Shown here: in pieces, positions 42,041 to 49,857 of the stretch
How positions within the stretch are numbered: the stretch's first letter is position 1
Layout: the number at the start of each line of letters is the position of its first letter
Assembly: GCA_947459635.1 (NCBI GenBank)
Contig: CANHEA010000001.1
Location: 1-64,000 of the forward strand
Direction: 5' to 3'
Origin: Flavobacteriaceae bacterium
GTDB taxonomy: Bacteria > Bacteroidota > Bacteroidia > Flavobacteriales > Flavobacteriaceae
Length of the DNA stretch: 64,000 nucleotides
Made by a program: the position numbers and the translations under genes
Notes under the pieces: generated by a model
Databases searched by the model: none
What the model was told of the DNA's origin: nothing
The model's input: the letters and a program-made list of their open reading frames with translations, nothing else

Positions 42041-44524
42041 GTTCAAAATAAAAGATAACTTAATCGCAAGATTGTCCTCTATTTTTGGCAATTGATATGG
42101 TCCGTAACGGTAAAAAGCAGTAAGTCCAAATCCGCTATAGATTTGGTTCAATTCAAATCCAGATTCGTAATAGCCTTTTTCTAAGGTGTTGAATTCCAGT
42201 CCAACGTGACGTTCTCTATTTTTCATATTTCCCCAGGCTGCCCGAGTCACCAATACGAAAGCCGGTTTTACTTTTCTAAAAATTTCAACCCTTTTGAATC
42301 CGTGTTTGATGTGGATCATCGCAAATTCACTCGAGAAAAATTCGTTAAAAAACATGGTTTCAAAACTGTTTTTCCCAGCAATCGTAACACGTTCAATAAG
42401 TTTTTCATTGGTCAAGTTGTTAGGAGAAGTGTTGTATAAATGCGTTAAGGGAATATCTCCGATGGCGCTGCCACTCTCCAATAGAACAGCGGTTTTTTGA
42501 CCGTTTAGATAGCTTTTTTCGTATTCTAGGCGGAAGTCGATTTTTCTAAAACTGAAATCATTCTCAAGGAATTTCGGAATGGTCTGCGTGTATTGAAAGG
42601 TAAATCTCGGAAAGCGCTTCTTCACTTCAAATCGTCCGTCTTCGGTTTGTAAATAATCACTAAATGGGTTCCATTGCAATGAGAACTGCGCGGTTGTCAT
42701 CGTATATTTTTCATAGGATTTTGCTGCAAGATTGTATCGATAGTCAAATAATGGGTCTATTTTCGTCTGCATCATTTGCCAAATGCTCTCGGTCTTGGGA
42801 AGTAGTTTGGTTTCGAAATACAAGCGCCAACTTTGATAATCGTAGAAGGTTTTTAAATTGATGGGACGCGGATCATACAATTTGAAGTTTCTCTTGTCAA
42901 TGGCAAAAGTGCTACTCGCGATTTCACGAATGTCGTCGGTGTATGAGGCACCAATCCACGAATTTGAATGTCCATCGATGAGGGTTGATAATCCGAGGTT
43001 GTATTTGTATTGCTCGTCCTTTAGTCCGTATGCCGTGTAGCCGTCAATTCGGAAAACTTTTGAAAAAAGATCGCTTGTTTTTCCGCCTAATCCAAAGCGA
43101 AATCCTTCGTAATTGTTGAAACTAATCAAATAGCGTAAGTCCATATCAAAGTACCCAAAGGGGACATAGCCATTAAGTATCTTTCTCCCTTGAAATAGCC
43201 TCTTTTCTATCTTGTTCTTCGTCGCTACGCTGTCTAAAGCAAAATAGGTTCTTTGACTTCGTAAATCTAAGGTGTCGGTTCGGTAGCGATTCCAGAATGT
43301 CTCGTCTTGGCGCTCCGCATCTTTTTTCACTTCCATATATTGGAAAGGGTTTTTGATGTCGACCGGATTGTTATACTTTACATCAAATAAGCGGGTTTCA
43401 GAAATCAAACAAGTGTAATCAGAAGCGCTTTTCTTTCTCGAATTGCTGTCGCTTTCACCTGAATCAAAGGCCAAAGTTTCTCCTAGGATTCTAATGTCGT
43501 AGTTGTTCTTGCCTTTAACAATCTTAAACATTTTTTGGGTCGGAAACCACAAATGCTCTTCTGGGGAAAAACTAAATTCGTGCGTTCCGCTGACATCTAA
43601 AAGTCCCTTGATTCGCATGATTGCTTTGCAGATGGCAAAATTCTCGGCATCTACATACAGCACGCCTTCTAATCCTGCGGCATTACTTTTCTTTTTGTTT
43701 TTAAAATAAATCAAATAGGATTTTCTGTCTTGAATCGAGGTACTATCTAAGAGCTTGAATCGATATTCTTGGTAAGAAGTGTTTGAAATGGGACTTTTAT
43801 ACCGTGTTTCAAACAATTCGTATTGATTGTCGTAAACGGAAAACGACTGTAAATTGACAGACAAGATTTCATAAATTGGCTGCTTGAATCCCGCCATTTT
43901 TGTTCCTAAGATGGTTTCCTTTAGTTCTTTTCCTCGGTACTGAAATTGAGAAACCCGTTCGGTTTGAAACAAATGTTGTTTGGAAATGATTTTCTTGAAT
44001 TTATAGCCCGAAGAATCTATTTTGATGTGCTTTCCTTTAATGGCTTTTTTGACAAAAATGCTGTCAATGTTACCATCAATAGAATCAGGATTGGCAGTAA
44101 TAACTAGTCGGTTATAGGCTTTAAATTCGAAACTTTGTAGTTTTTTCTGCGGGTCATTTTGAGGCTTTCTTGAGATGACTTTTCGAATGATTTCGAGTCC
44201 TTTGGTATTGCTCGACACTACAACTTCCTTAAGTTCGTCCGTCTGCGGATTGAGTCCAATAGTATAATACTGAGCATTATTTTCTAATAGAATTTCTGTA
44301 GAAGTATAACCGATATAGGAAACTATTAACGAGAGTGAAGGCGTTGCGGCCACGAGTGTAAATTTACCATCTAAATCACTGATGGTTTGAATCCCCGTAC
44401 TAGTATAGATAGTAGCAAATGGTAACGAGTTTTTCGAATTGTTATCTCTAATTATCCCAGTAAATTGATACTGTGCTTGCGACACAAGTGAACAAAGCAA
44501 TAGGAGAAGATAACATTTTTTCAT
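42029..44524 (-). CDS. DUF5686/carboxypeptidase-like regulatory domain outer membrane protein
   Basis: 831 aa; signal peptide; N-terminal CarboxypepD_reg-like domain (FTGIIRDNNSKNSLPFATIY...GYTSTEILL), long barrel. Confidence 0.88.
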   Translation of the reverse strand: MKKCYLLLLLCSLVSQAQYQFTGIIRDNNSKNSLPFATIYTSTGIQTISDLDGKFTLVAATPSLSLIVSYIGYTSTEILLENNAQYYTIGLNPQTDELKEVVVSSNTKGLEIIRKVISRKPQNDPQKKLQSFEFKAYNRLVITANPDSIDGNIDSIFVKKAIKGKHIKIDSSGYKFKKIISKQHLFQTERVSQFQYRGKELKETILGTKMAGFKQPIYEILSVNLQSFSVYDNQYELFETRYKSPISNTSYQEYRFKLLDSTSIQDRKSYLIYFKNKKKSNAAGLEGVLYVDAENFAICKAIMRIKGLLDVSGTHEFSFSPEEHLWFPTQKMFKIVKGKNNYDIRILGETLAFDSGESDSNSRKKSASDYTCLISETRLFDVKYNNPVDIKNPFQYMEVKKDAERQDETFWNRYRTDTLDLRSQRTYFALDSVATKNKIEKRLFQGRKILNGYVPFGYFDMDLRYLISFNNYEGFRFGLGGKTSDLFSKVFRIDGYTAYGLKDEQYKYNLGLSTLIDGHSNSWIGASYTDDIREIASSTFAIDKRNFKLYDPRPINLKTFYDYQSWRLYFETKLLPKTESIWQMMQTKIDPLFDYRYNLAAKSYEKYTMTTAQFSLQWNPFSDYLQTEDGRFEVKKRFPRFTFQYTQTIPKFLENDFSFRKIDFRLEYEKSYLNGQKTAVLLESGSAIGDIPLTHLYNTSPNNLTNEKLIERVTIAGKNSFETMFFNEFFSSEFAMIHIKHGFKRVEIFRKVKPAFVLVTRAAWGNMKNRERHVGLEFNTLEKGYYESGFELNQIYSGFGLTAFYRYGPYQLPKIEDNLAIKLSFILNLGF

Positions 44525-44571
44525 TCGTTTGAATTACAAAATTCATGAGAAGGCTAAAGATAAGCAAAATA

Positions 44572-44606
44572 AAAATCCGCCTTGTTACGAAAACGAGACG
44601 GATTCT
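44572..44606 (-). terminator. Possible terminator downstream of frr
   Basis: AAAATCCGCCTTGTTACGAAAACGAGACGGATT imperfect hairpin. Confidence 0.5.
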
Positions 44607-44625
44607 TGATTATTATTTCATCGAC

Positions 44626-45189
44626 TTATACTTTCATAATTTCAGCTTCTTTGTGCGCTAAAATATCATCGATTTTTTTAATAAAAGCATTCGTAAGATT
44701 TTGCACTTCATCTTCTGCAGTTTTACAAATATCCTCTGATGTTCCTTCTTTTTCTAATTTCTTGATGTCGGTATTGGCATCTTTTCGTGCATTTCTAACA
44801 CCAATTTTGGCGTCTTCTGCTTCCGCTTTCGCTTGTTTGGTCAAATCCCGACGGCGCTCTTCGGTAAGTGGCGGCACAGAGATAATGATGACATCACCAT
44901 TGTTCATTGGGTTAAAACCAATATTAGCGACCATGATTGCTTTTTCAATCGGTTGCAACATGCTTTTTTCATAAGGCTGAATGGTGATTGTTCTCGCGTC
45001 TGGCACATTCAGGTTGGCAATTTGCGCTAATGGCGTTTGCGATCCGTAATAATCTACAAACACACTTCCTAACATGGCTGGCGAAGCTTTCCCAGCACGA
45101 ATATTCAAAAACGATTTTTCTAAATGCGCTATCGAACCGTTCATCGATTCTTTAGTACTGTCTATAATAAATTCAATTTCTTCAGTCAT
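44626..45189 (-). CDS. frr: Ribosome recycling factor
   Basis: SMNGSIAHLEKSFLNIRAGKASPAML; ISVPPLTEERRRDLTKQAK. Confidence 0.96.
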   Translation of the reverse strand: MTEEIEFIIDSTKESMNGSIAHLEKSFLNIRAGKASPAMLGSVFVDYYGSQTPLAQIANLNVPDARTITIQPYEKSMLQPIEKAIMVANIGFNPMNNGDVIIISVPPLTEERRRDLTKQAKAEAEDAKIGVRNARKDANTDIKKLEKEGTSEDICKTAEDEVQNLTNAFIKKIDDILAHKEAEIMKV

Positions 45190-45201
45190 ATTTTGGATTT
45201 T

Positions 45202-45287
45202 AAGACTGTGAGACTTTAGGACTGTGAGACTTTAAGATTTTAGCAAAGTCAATCTTATCGTCTTGTAATCTTATCGTCTTACAATCT
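45202..45287. repeat. Micro-repeat tracts (16-bp tandem x2 in each orientation) between frr and pyrH
   Basis: GACTGTGAGACTTTAG-GACTGTGAGACTTTAA at 45204-45235 and AATCTTATCGTCTTGT-AATCTTATCGTCTTAC-AATCT at 45251-45287. Confidence 0.85.
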
Positions 45288-45288
45288 A

Positions 45289-45996
45289 TTATACATTTAC
45301 TACTGTTCCAACAGTTTCTCCTTCACAAATTTTCAACAAATTCCCTCTTTTGTTCATATCAAAAACAAGGATCGGCAGTTGATTTTCTTGGCTTAAGGTA
45401 AAAGCCGTCGTGTCCATTACATTCAATCCTTTTTTGATGACGTCATCAAATGAAATAAAATCAAACTTGGTTGCATTCGGATCTTTTTCAGGATCTGAAG
45501 TATAAATGCCGTCTACTCTTGTACCTTTCAAAATAACATCAGCATGAATTTCAACACCTCTTAAAACAGCAGCAGTATCCGTAGTGAAATACGGATTTCC
45601 CGTTCCCGCTCCGAAAATAACAATGCGCCCTTTTTCTAAGTGACGAACCGCTCTTCTCTTGATATAAGGTTCTGCAATCGCTTCAATTTTTAATGCAGTT
45701 TGCAAACGTGTCAACATCCCGTGATCTTCTAAAGCACCTTGAAGTGCCATTCCATTAATCACAGTTGCCAACATTCCCATATAATCACCTTGAACGCGAT
45801 CCATACCGTTGCTCGCACCAGAAACTCCTCTAAAAATATTTCCGCCTCCAATCACAATGGCAATTTCAACGCCTCGGTCATGAATTTGTTTTATTTCTTC
45901 AGCATATTCGGCTAAACGAGCTGGGTCAATTCCATATTGTCGGTTGCCCATCAATGCTTCACCGCTTAATTTTAGAAGAATTCTTTTGTATTTCAT
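45289..45996 (-). CDS. pyrH: UMP kinase
   Basis: [44 protein letters not shown]. Confidence 0.97.
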   Translation of the reverse strand: MKYKRILLKLSGEALMGNRQYGIDPARLAEYAEEIKQIHDRGVEIAIVIGGGNIFRGVSGASNGMDRVQGDYMGMLATVINGMALQGALEDHGMLTRLQTALKIEAIAEPYIKRRAVRHLEKGRIVIFGAGTGNPYFTTDTAAVLRGVEIHADVILKGTRVDGIYTSDPEKDPNATKFDFISFDDVIKKGLNVMDTTAFTLSQENQLPILVFDMNKRGNLLKICEGETVGTVVNV

Positions 45997-46164
45997 TACT
46001 TTGTTTTATTGAGTTGTGCAAATATAGTTATATTCTCTTTTTGTGAAATAGTCTAAATGAAAAAAAGGAGTGAATTTCGAAGGTTAATTTATTTGATTTT
46101 GGTGATGAATGTCACCTATTTATCCCGAAGTAAGCCTTAAATTTGTGTATAAAATAAATATATT

Positions 46165-46788
46165 ATGAAAGTTGCAGTTGCTCAAGGACTCGTAAATAGT
46201 CATTCTTACCTTCAATATCGATCTATAATTACCAACGCACTTGCTCATGGAAAAGTTACCGGTGATGAACAATCTCCAGCACTACTTCATTATTCCGAAT
46301 TAAATGAAGTTCGGATGAATCGGTTAGATAAAAAGATGGAAATCACCGAAGAAAATATTCAAAAGTTATTGGGTCTCAAGAGAAAATACGTTTGGTTGGT
46401 GCTATCTGAAGGTTGGTGCGGAGACGCTGCTCAAATATTACCCATTCTCAACAAAATGGATTCTTATTCACAGCATATTGAACTTCGAATCGCTTTCCGC
46501 GACGAAAACGAAGCCTTGATGAATTTATTCCTGACCAACGGAACCAAAAGTATTCCCAAAGTCATCGTCTTGGATAAGAAATCAGAAGAGGTTCTAGGAA
46601 GTTGGGGCCCACGACCCAAAGGCGCTACCAATCTCATTAAGAGCTACAAAGAACAATATGGCGTGGTAGATGAAACGGCAAAAACGGAATTACAATTATG
46701 GTATTTGCACGATAAAGGCGTCAGCACTCAAAACGAAATCCTTGAACTTACGTTGCAGTGCGAACAATTGAATCATCAAACGATGTAA
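46165..46788 (+). CDS. Thioredoxin-family protein
   Basis: WLVLSEGWCGDAAQILPILNKM; SIPKVIVLD; WGPRPKGA. Confidence 0.85.
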   Translation: MKVAVAQGLVNSHSYLQYRSIITNALAHGKVTGDEQSPALLHYSELNEVRMNRLDKKMEITEENIQKLLGLKRKYVWLVLSEGWCGDAAQILPILNKMDSYSQHIELRIAFRDENEALMNLFLTNGTKSIPKVIVLDKKSEEVLGSWGPRPKGATNLIKSYKEQYGVVDETAKTELQLWYLHDKGVSTQNEILELTLQCEQLNHQTM

Positions 46789-47446
46789 TGTCCATCGCGT
46801 TTTCTACATCGTAGTTGCCAATTTTGGTTCGGCGTAACGCAATTAAGTGCGCGCCTGAACCCAAAGCTTTTCCAAAATCAAAAGCCAAGGAACGAATGTA
46901 AGTTCCTTTGCTGCAAACCACTCTAAAATCGATTTCCGGCAAAGCAATTCTTGTGATTTCAAACTCGTGAATGGTCGTTTTTCGAAAGGCAATTTCTACT
47001 GTTTCTCCGGCGCGTGCATGATCATACAGCCGAACACCATCTTTCTTGATTGCGGAAAAAATGGGTGGTTTTTGATCGATTTCGCCAAGAAACTGCTTTA
47101 CGGTTTCGTGAATTAATGCGTCGTTTATATGTGAAGTGGGAAAAGTTTGATCAATCTCGGTTTCTAAATCGTACGATGGAGTAGTTGCACCAATATAAAA
47201 AGTACCTGTATATTCTTTGGCTTGTCCTTGTAATTCTTCAATTCTTTTGGTGAATTTGCCGGTGCAAACGAGTAAAAGTCCAGTGGCTAAGGGATCGAGT
47301 GTGCCAGCATGACCAATTTTGATTTTCTTCAAACCCAATTTACTTTTCAAAATCCATTTCATCTTATTGACCGCTTGAAAGGACGTCCAATGCAAAGCCT
47401 TGTCAATCAATAAAATTTGTCCGTTTTGAAAATCTTCTGCCGTCAT
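46748..47446 (-). CDS. truB: tRNA pseudouridine(55) synthase
   Basis: LLIDKALHWTSFQAVNKMK; KIGHAGTLDPLATGLL; CSKGTYIRSLAFDFG. Confidence 0.96.
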   Translation of the reverse strand: MTAEDFQNGQILLIDKALHWTSFQAVNKMKWILKSKLGLKKIKIGHAGTLDPLATGLLLVCTGKFTKRIEELQGQAKEYTGTFYIGATTPSYDLETEIDQTFPTSHINDALIHETVKQFLGEIDQKPPIFSAIKKDGVRLYDHARAGETVEIAFRKTTIHEFEITRIALPEIDFRVVCSKGTYIRSLAFDFGKALGSGAHLIALRRTKIGNYDVENAMDITSFDDSIVRTAT

Positions 47447-48231
47447 TAAATTACACTCAACGGATGAATAAAGAAGTGAATCAATAATAGCGCAGCGCCT
47501 ACAATAATGCGATAGTAACCAAATACTTTAAAGCCGTGTTTGGTCAAAAATCCGATAAAACTTTTGATGGCTAAGAGCGCGACAATAAACGCCACAACAT
47601 TACCAATCACCAACAAATTGATTTGATCGCTGGTCAAGACATAACCATCTTTATAAAAATCGTAACATTTCTTCACTGTCGCACCCAACATCGTCGGAAC
47701 CGCCAAAAAGAAGGAGAATTCTGCCGCCGCAGTTCGCGATAGATTTTGTGACATTCCGCCAACAATACTGGCGCCACTTCTTGATATTCCTGGAATCATA
47801 GCCAAACATTGAAAAAATCCAATCTTAATTCCTTTCGCATAAGTGACCTCTGTATTTTCAGAATTACCAAACCAATCGTCAACTTTCAAAAGAATGATAC
47901 CGCCTAACAACAACGAAACCGCAACGGTAACTGGATTTTCTAATAATGCGTCTATTTTTTTACTAAAAAGTAATCCCAAAACTACCGCTGGAATAAACGC
48001 CGCGAGCAATTTGAAATAGAACTCTATAGTTTGAAAAAAACGTTTAAAATACAAAACGACCACCGACAATATCGCTCCCAGTTGAATGACAATCGTAAAC
48101 AATTTAGTAAACTCATCGTGCTCGATGCCGAAAAATGTACTGCCGAGAATTAAGTGGCCTGTAGAAGAAACTGGTAAAAATTCAGTGATGCCTTCAATGA
48201 TGGCGAGAATAATAGATTGGAGTGTATTCAT
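47446..48231 (-). CDS. uppP: Undecaprenyl-diphosphate phosphatase
   Basis: [32 protein letters not shown]. Confidence 0.96.
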   Translation of the reverse strand: MNTLQSIILAIIEGITEFLPVSSTGHLILGSTFFGIEHDEFTKLFTIVIQLGAILSVVVLYFKRFFQTIEFYFKLLAAFIPAVVLGLLFSKKIDALLENPVTVAVSLLLGGIILLKVDDWFGNSENTEVTYAKGIKIGFFQCLAMIPGISRSGASIVGGMSQNLSRTAAAEFSFFLAVPTMLGATVKKCYDFYKDGYVLTSDQINLLVIGNVVAFIVALLAIKSFIGFLTKHGFKVFGYYRIIVGAALLLIHFFIHPLSVI

Positions 48232-48235
48232 GGAT

Positions 48236-48314
48236 GAGATTTTGGGATCTTAGATTTTTAGACCAGCATTCGAAAAACGAATCCTACAATCTTAAAGTCT
48301 TACAATCTAATTAG
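48236..48314. repeat. Micro-repeat tracts in inverted orientation around a hairpin (uppP/DUF3098 gap)
   Basis: GAGATTTTGGGATCTTAGATTTTTAGACC - ATTCGaaaaaCGAAT - TACAATCTTAAAGTCTTACAATCTAATTAG. Confidence 0.75.
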
Positions 48315-48555
48315 TTTTCTTAGGGTTTTTCAAAATGGAGTAAATCGTAATCCCAAATCCAATTAATACCATGGTTGGAGCCAAACGAATTCTTTGAAAA
48401 TTAAAGACGGATTCATTAAACACTTTTGGATCATCGCTACCGCCACCAGACATCAAAATAAAGCCAAGTACAATCACACCAATTCCAATCAAAAGAATTT
48501 TATAATTGATTTTCTCAAAAAGGAACTCCTGTTTTTCTTGTTCGTTGTCTTTCAT
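48307..48555 (-). CDS. DUF3098-like small membrane protein
   Basis: 82 aa; two TM; INYKILLIGIGVIVLGFILMSGGGSDDPKVFNESVFNFQRIRLAPTMVLIGFGI. Confidence 0.85.
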   Translation of the reverse strand: MKDNEQEKQEFLFEKINYKILLIGIGVIVLGFILMSGGGSDDPKVFNESVFNFQRIRLAPTMVLIGFGITIYSILKNPKKTN

Positions 48556-48595
48556 AATCTTAAAATCTTATAGTCTTGCTGTCTTACAGTCTAAT
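48556..48595. repeat. Micro-repeat tract, AATCTTAAAATCTTATAGTCTT family
   Basis: AATCTTAAAATCTTATAGTCTTGCTGTCTTACAGTCTAAT between DUF3098 and ftsX. Confidence 0.75.
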
Positions 48596-49466
48596 ACAAA
48601 TCGTCTGTTCTTAAATTCAAGTATTTTTGAGTCGCAAAAAAGGTGCTGACCCAAGTAATCAAAATCCCAACGGCGAGAACGCCTAACAATACAAGAACAA
48701 CCATCAATTGGTCTTCTAAAATATTCAGGCTCGGGAAACTATTGTCAATATAAATCAACGTTCCAATCAAAGCTATAATCGCCAACACAGCGCCAATCAC
48801 GCCCAATCGAATGCTTCTCCAAATAAACGGTTTTCGGATAAACGATTTCGTCGCGCCCACCATTTGCATGGTTTTGATGATAAATCGATTCGAATAAATC
48901 GACAAACGCATCGAGCTGTTAATCAACAACACCGCAATCAATGCCAAAATGCCGCTGATGATCAAAATCCACATGCTCACTTTCTTGATATTGTCATTCA
49001 CCAAATTCACCAATTGCTTGTCGTAGACTACGTCGGCAATCATGTCGTTGGCTAAAAATCGACTTTCAATCTTGCGAATATTTTCCGTGTCGATATAGTC
49101 TGCTTTCAAATGAATGTCGTAAGAATTCTGCAACGGATTCGCACCCAAAAAGGTCATGAAATCCTCGCCGATGATGTCCGTGTGCATCTTTGCCGCTTGT
49201 TCTTTCGTCACATAATCACTCGATTTGACGAATTTCGCAACTTTCAATTCCTGTCCAAATGCCGCCATCGTGCTGTCTGTCGCTTCGTTTTTGAAGAAAA
49301 CAGTCATCACAATTTCTTCTTTAAAATCGTCCGACAATTTCTTAGAATTAATCACGAAAAAGCCTAAAATACCCAAAAGGAAAAGTACCAAAAACATACT
49401 CAGTACCACAGAAAAATAAGAAGAAATAAGCCGACGCTTTTGAAATTTTTCGAAAGAAGAACTCAT
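48591..49466 (-). CDS. ftsX: Cell division protein FtsX
   Basis: 291 aa; FFVINSKKLSDDFKEEIVMTVFFKNEA; 4-TM permease; MQMVGATKSFIRKPFIWRSIRLG. Confidence 0.94.
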   Translation of the reverse strand: MSSSFEKFQKRRLISSYFSVVLSMFLVLFLLGILGFFVINSKKLSDDFKEEIVMTVFFKNEATDSTMAAFGQELKVAKFVKSSDYVTKEQAAKMHTDIIGEDFMTFLGANPLQNSYDIHLKADYIDTENIRKIESRFLANDMIADVVYDKQLVNLVNDNIKKVSMWILIISGILALIAVLLINSSMRLSIYSNRFIIKTMQMVGATKSFIRKPFIWRSIRLGVIGAVLAIIALIGTLIYIDNSFPSLNILEDQLMVVLVLLGVLAVGILITWVSTFFATQKYLNLRTDDLY

Positions 49467-49576
49467 AAATGTTAGTAATTATGGCGTAAAAATAATAAAG
49501 AAATTGTTTAATCATAGTTTATAACGAGCAAAGTTTTGACTTTCGTACAATAAACGTAAATTTGCCCTCAGTTTTT

Positions 49577-49710
49577 AGGAGCACTACAATTGTTTTCCTT
49601 AGAACAGTCGTCCCGCTTTCGCCTTTATCTTTTTTGTTTTTGTCACCCTGAGCGCAGTCGAAGGGCATTTTTATAAAAACAAAAAAAGATACCGGCTCTA
49701 TCGGGGCTAA
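49577..49710 (+). repeat. Dispersed structured repeat, copy B (contains a nested REP-like palindrome)
   Basis: AGGAGC...TCCCGCTTTCGCCTTTATCTTTTTTGTTTTTGT...ATAAAAACAAAAAAAGATACCGGCTCTATCGGGGCTAA. Confidence 0.8.
49646..49665. repeat. REP-like palindrome CCCTGAGCGCAGTCGAAGGG
   Basis: Imperfect 20-bp palindrome; second, related copy inside leuS at 50736-50753. Confidence 0.75.
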
Positions 49711-49774
49711 TTTTTGAACGTATTTTGCTACCATCAAGCAGCCAAGATTCGCCAACCAAACAACATCACATTCG

Positions 49775-49802
49775 CTTTGCGCCTCTGTGCCTTTGCGAGC
49801 AA
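49775..49802. repeat. Micro-repeat tract, CTTTGCGCCTCTGTGCCTTTGCG family
   Basis: CTTTGCGCCTCTGTGCCTTTGCGAGCAA; related tract at 52733-52759. Confidence 0.75.
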
Positions 49803-49816
49803 AAAATAAAAACAAA

Positions 49817-49852
49817 AACTCAGCAACTCAGTTTCTCAGCAACTCAGTCACT
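49817..49852. repeat. Micro-repeat tract, CTCAG family
   Basis: AACTCAGCAACTCAGTTTCTCAGCAACTCAGTCACT immediately upstream of leuS; same family as 35673-35710. Confidence 0.8.
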
Positions 49853-49857
49853 TCAAT

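Noticed and set aside
46748-46788. 41-bp convergent overlap of the thioredoxin gene and truB as a possible frameshift
   Set aside because: Both frames look intact and short convergent overlaps also occur at 33473-33478 and 42029-42040; consistent with compact genome organisation.
49519-49815. 98-aa minus-strand ORF upstream of leuS (contains FDCAQGDKNKKDKGESGTTVL)
   Set aside because: It is the translation of repeat copy B, its nested palindrome and the CTTTGCG tract; not a gene.
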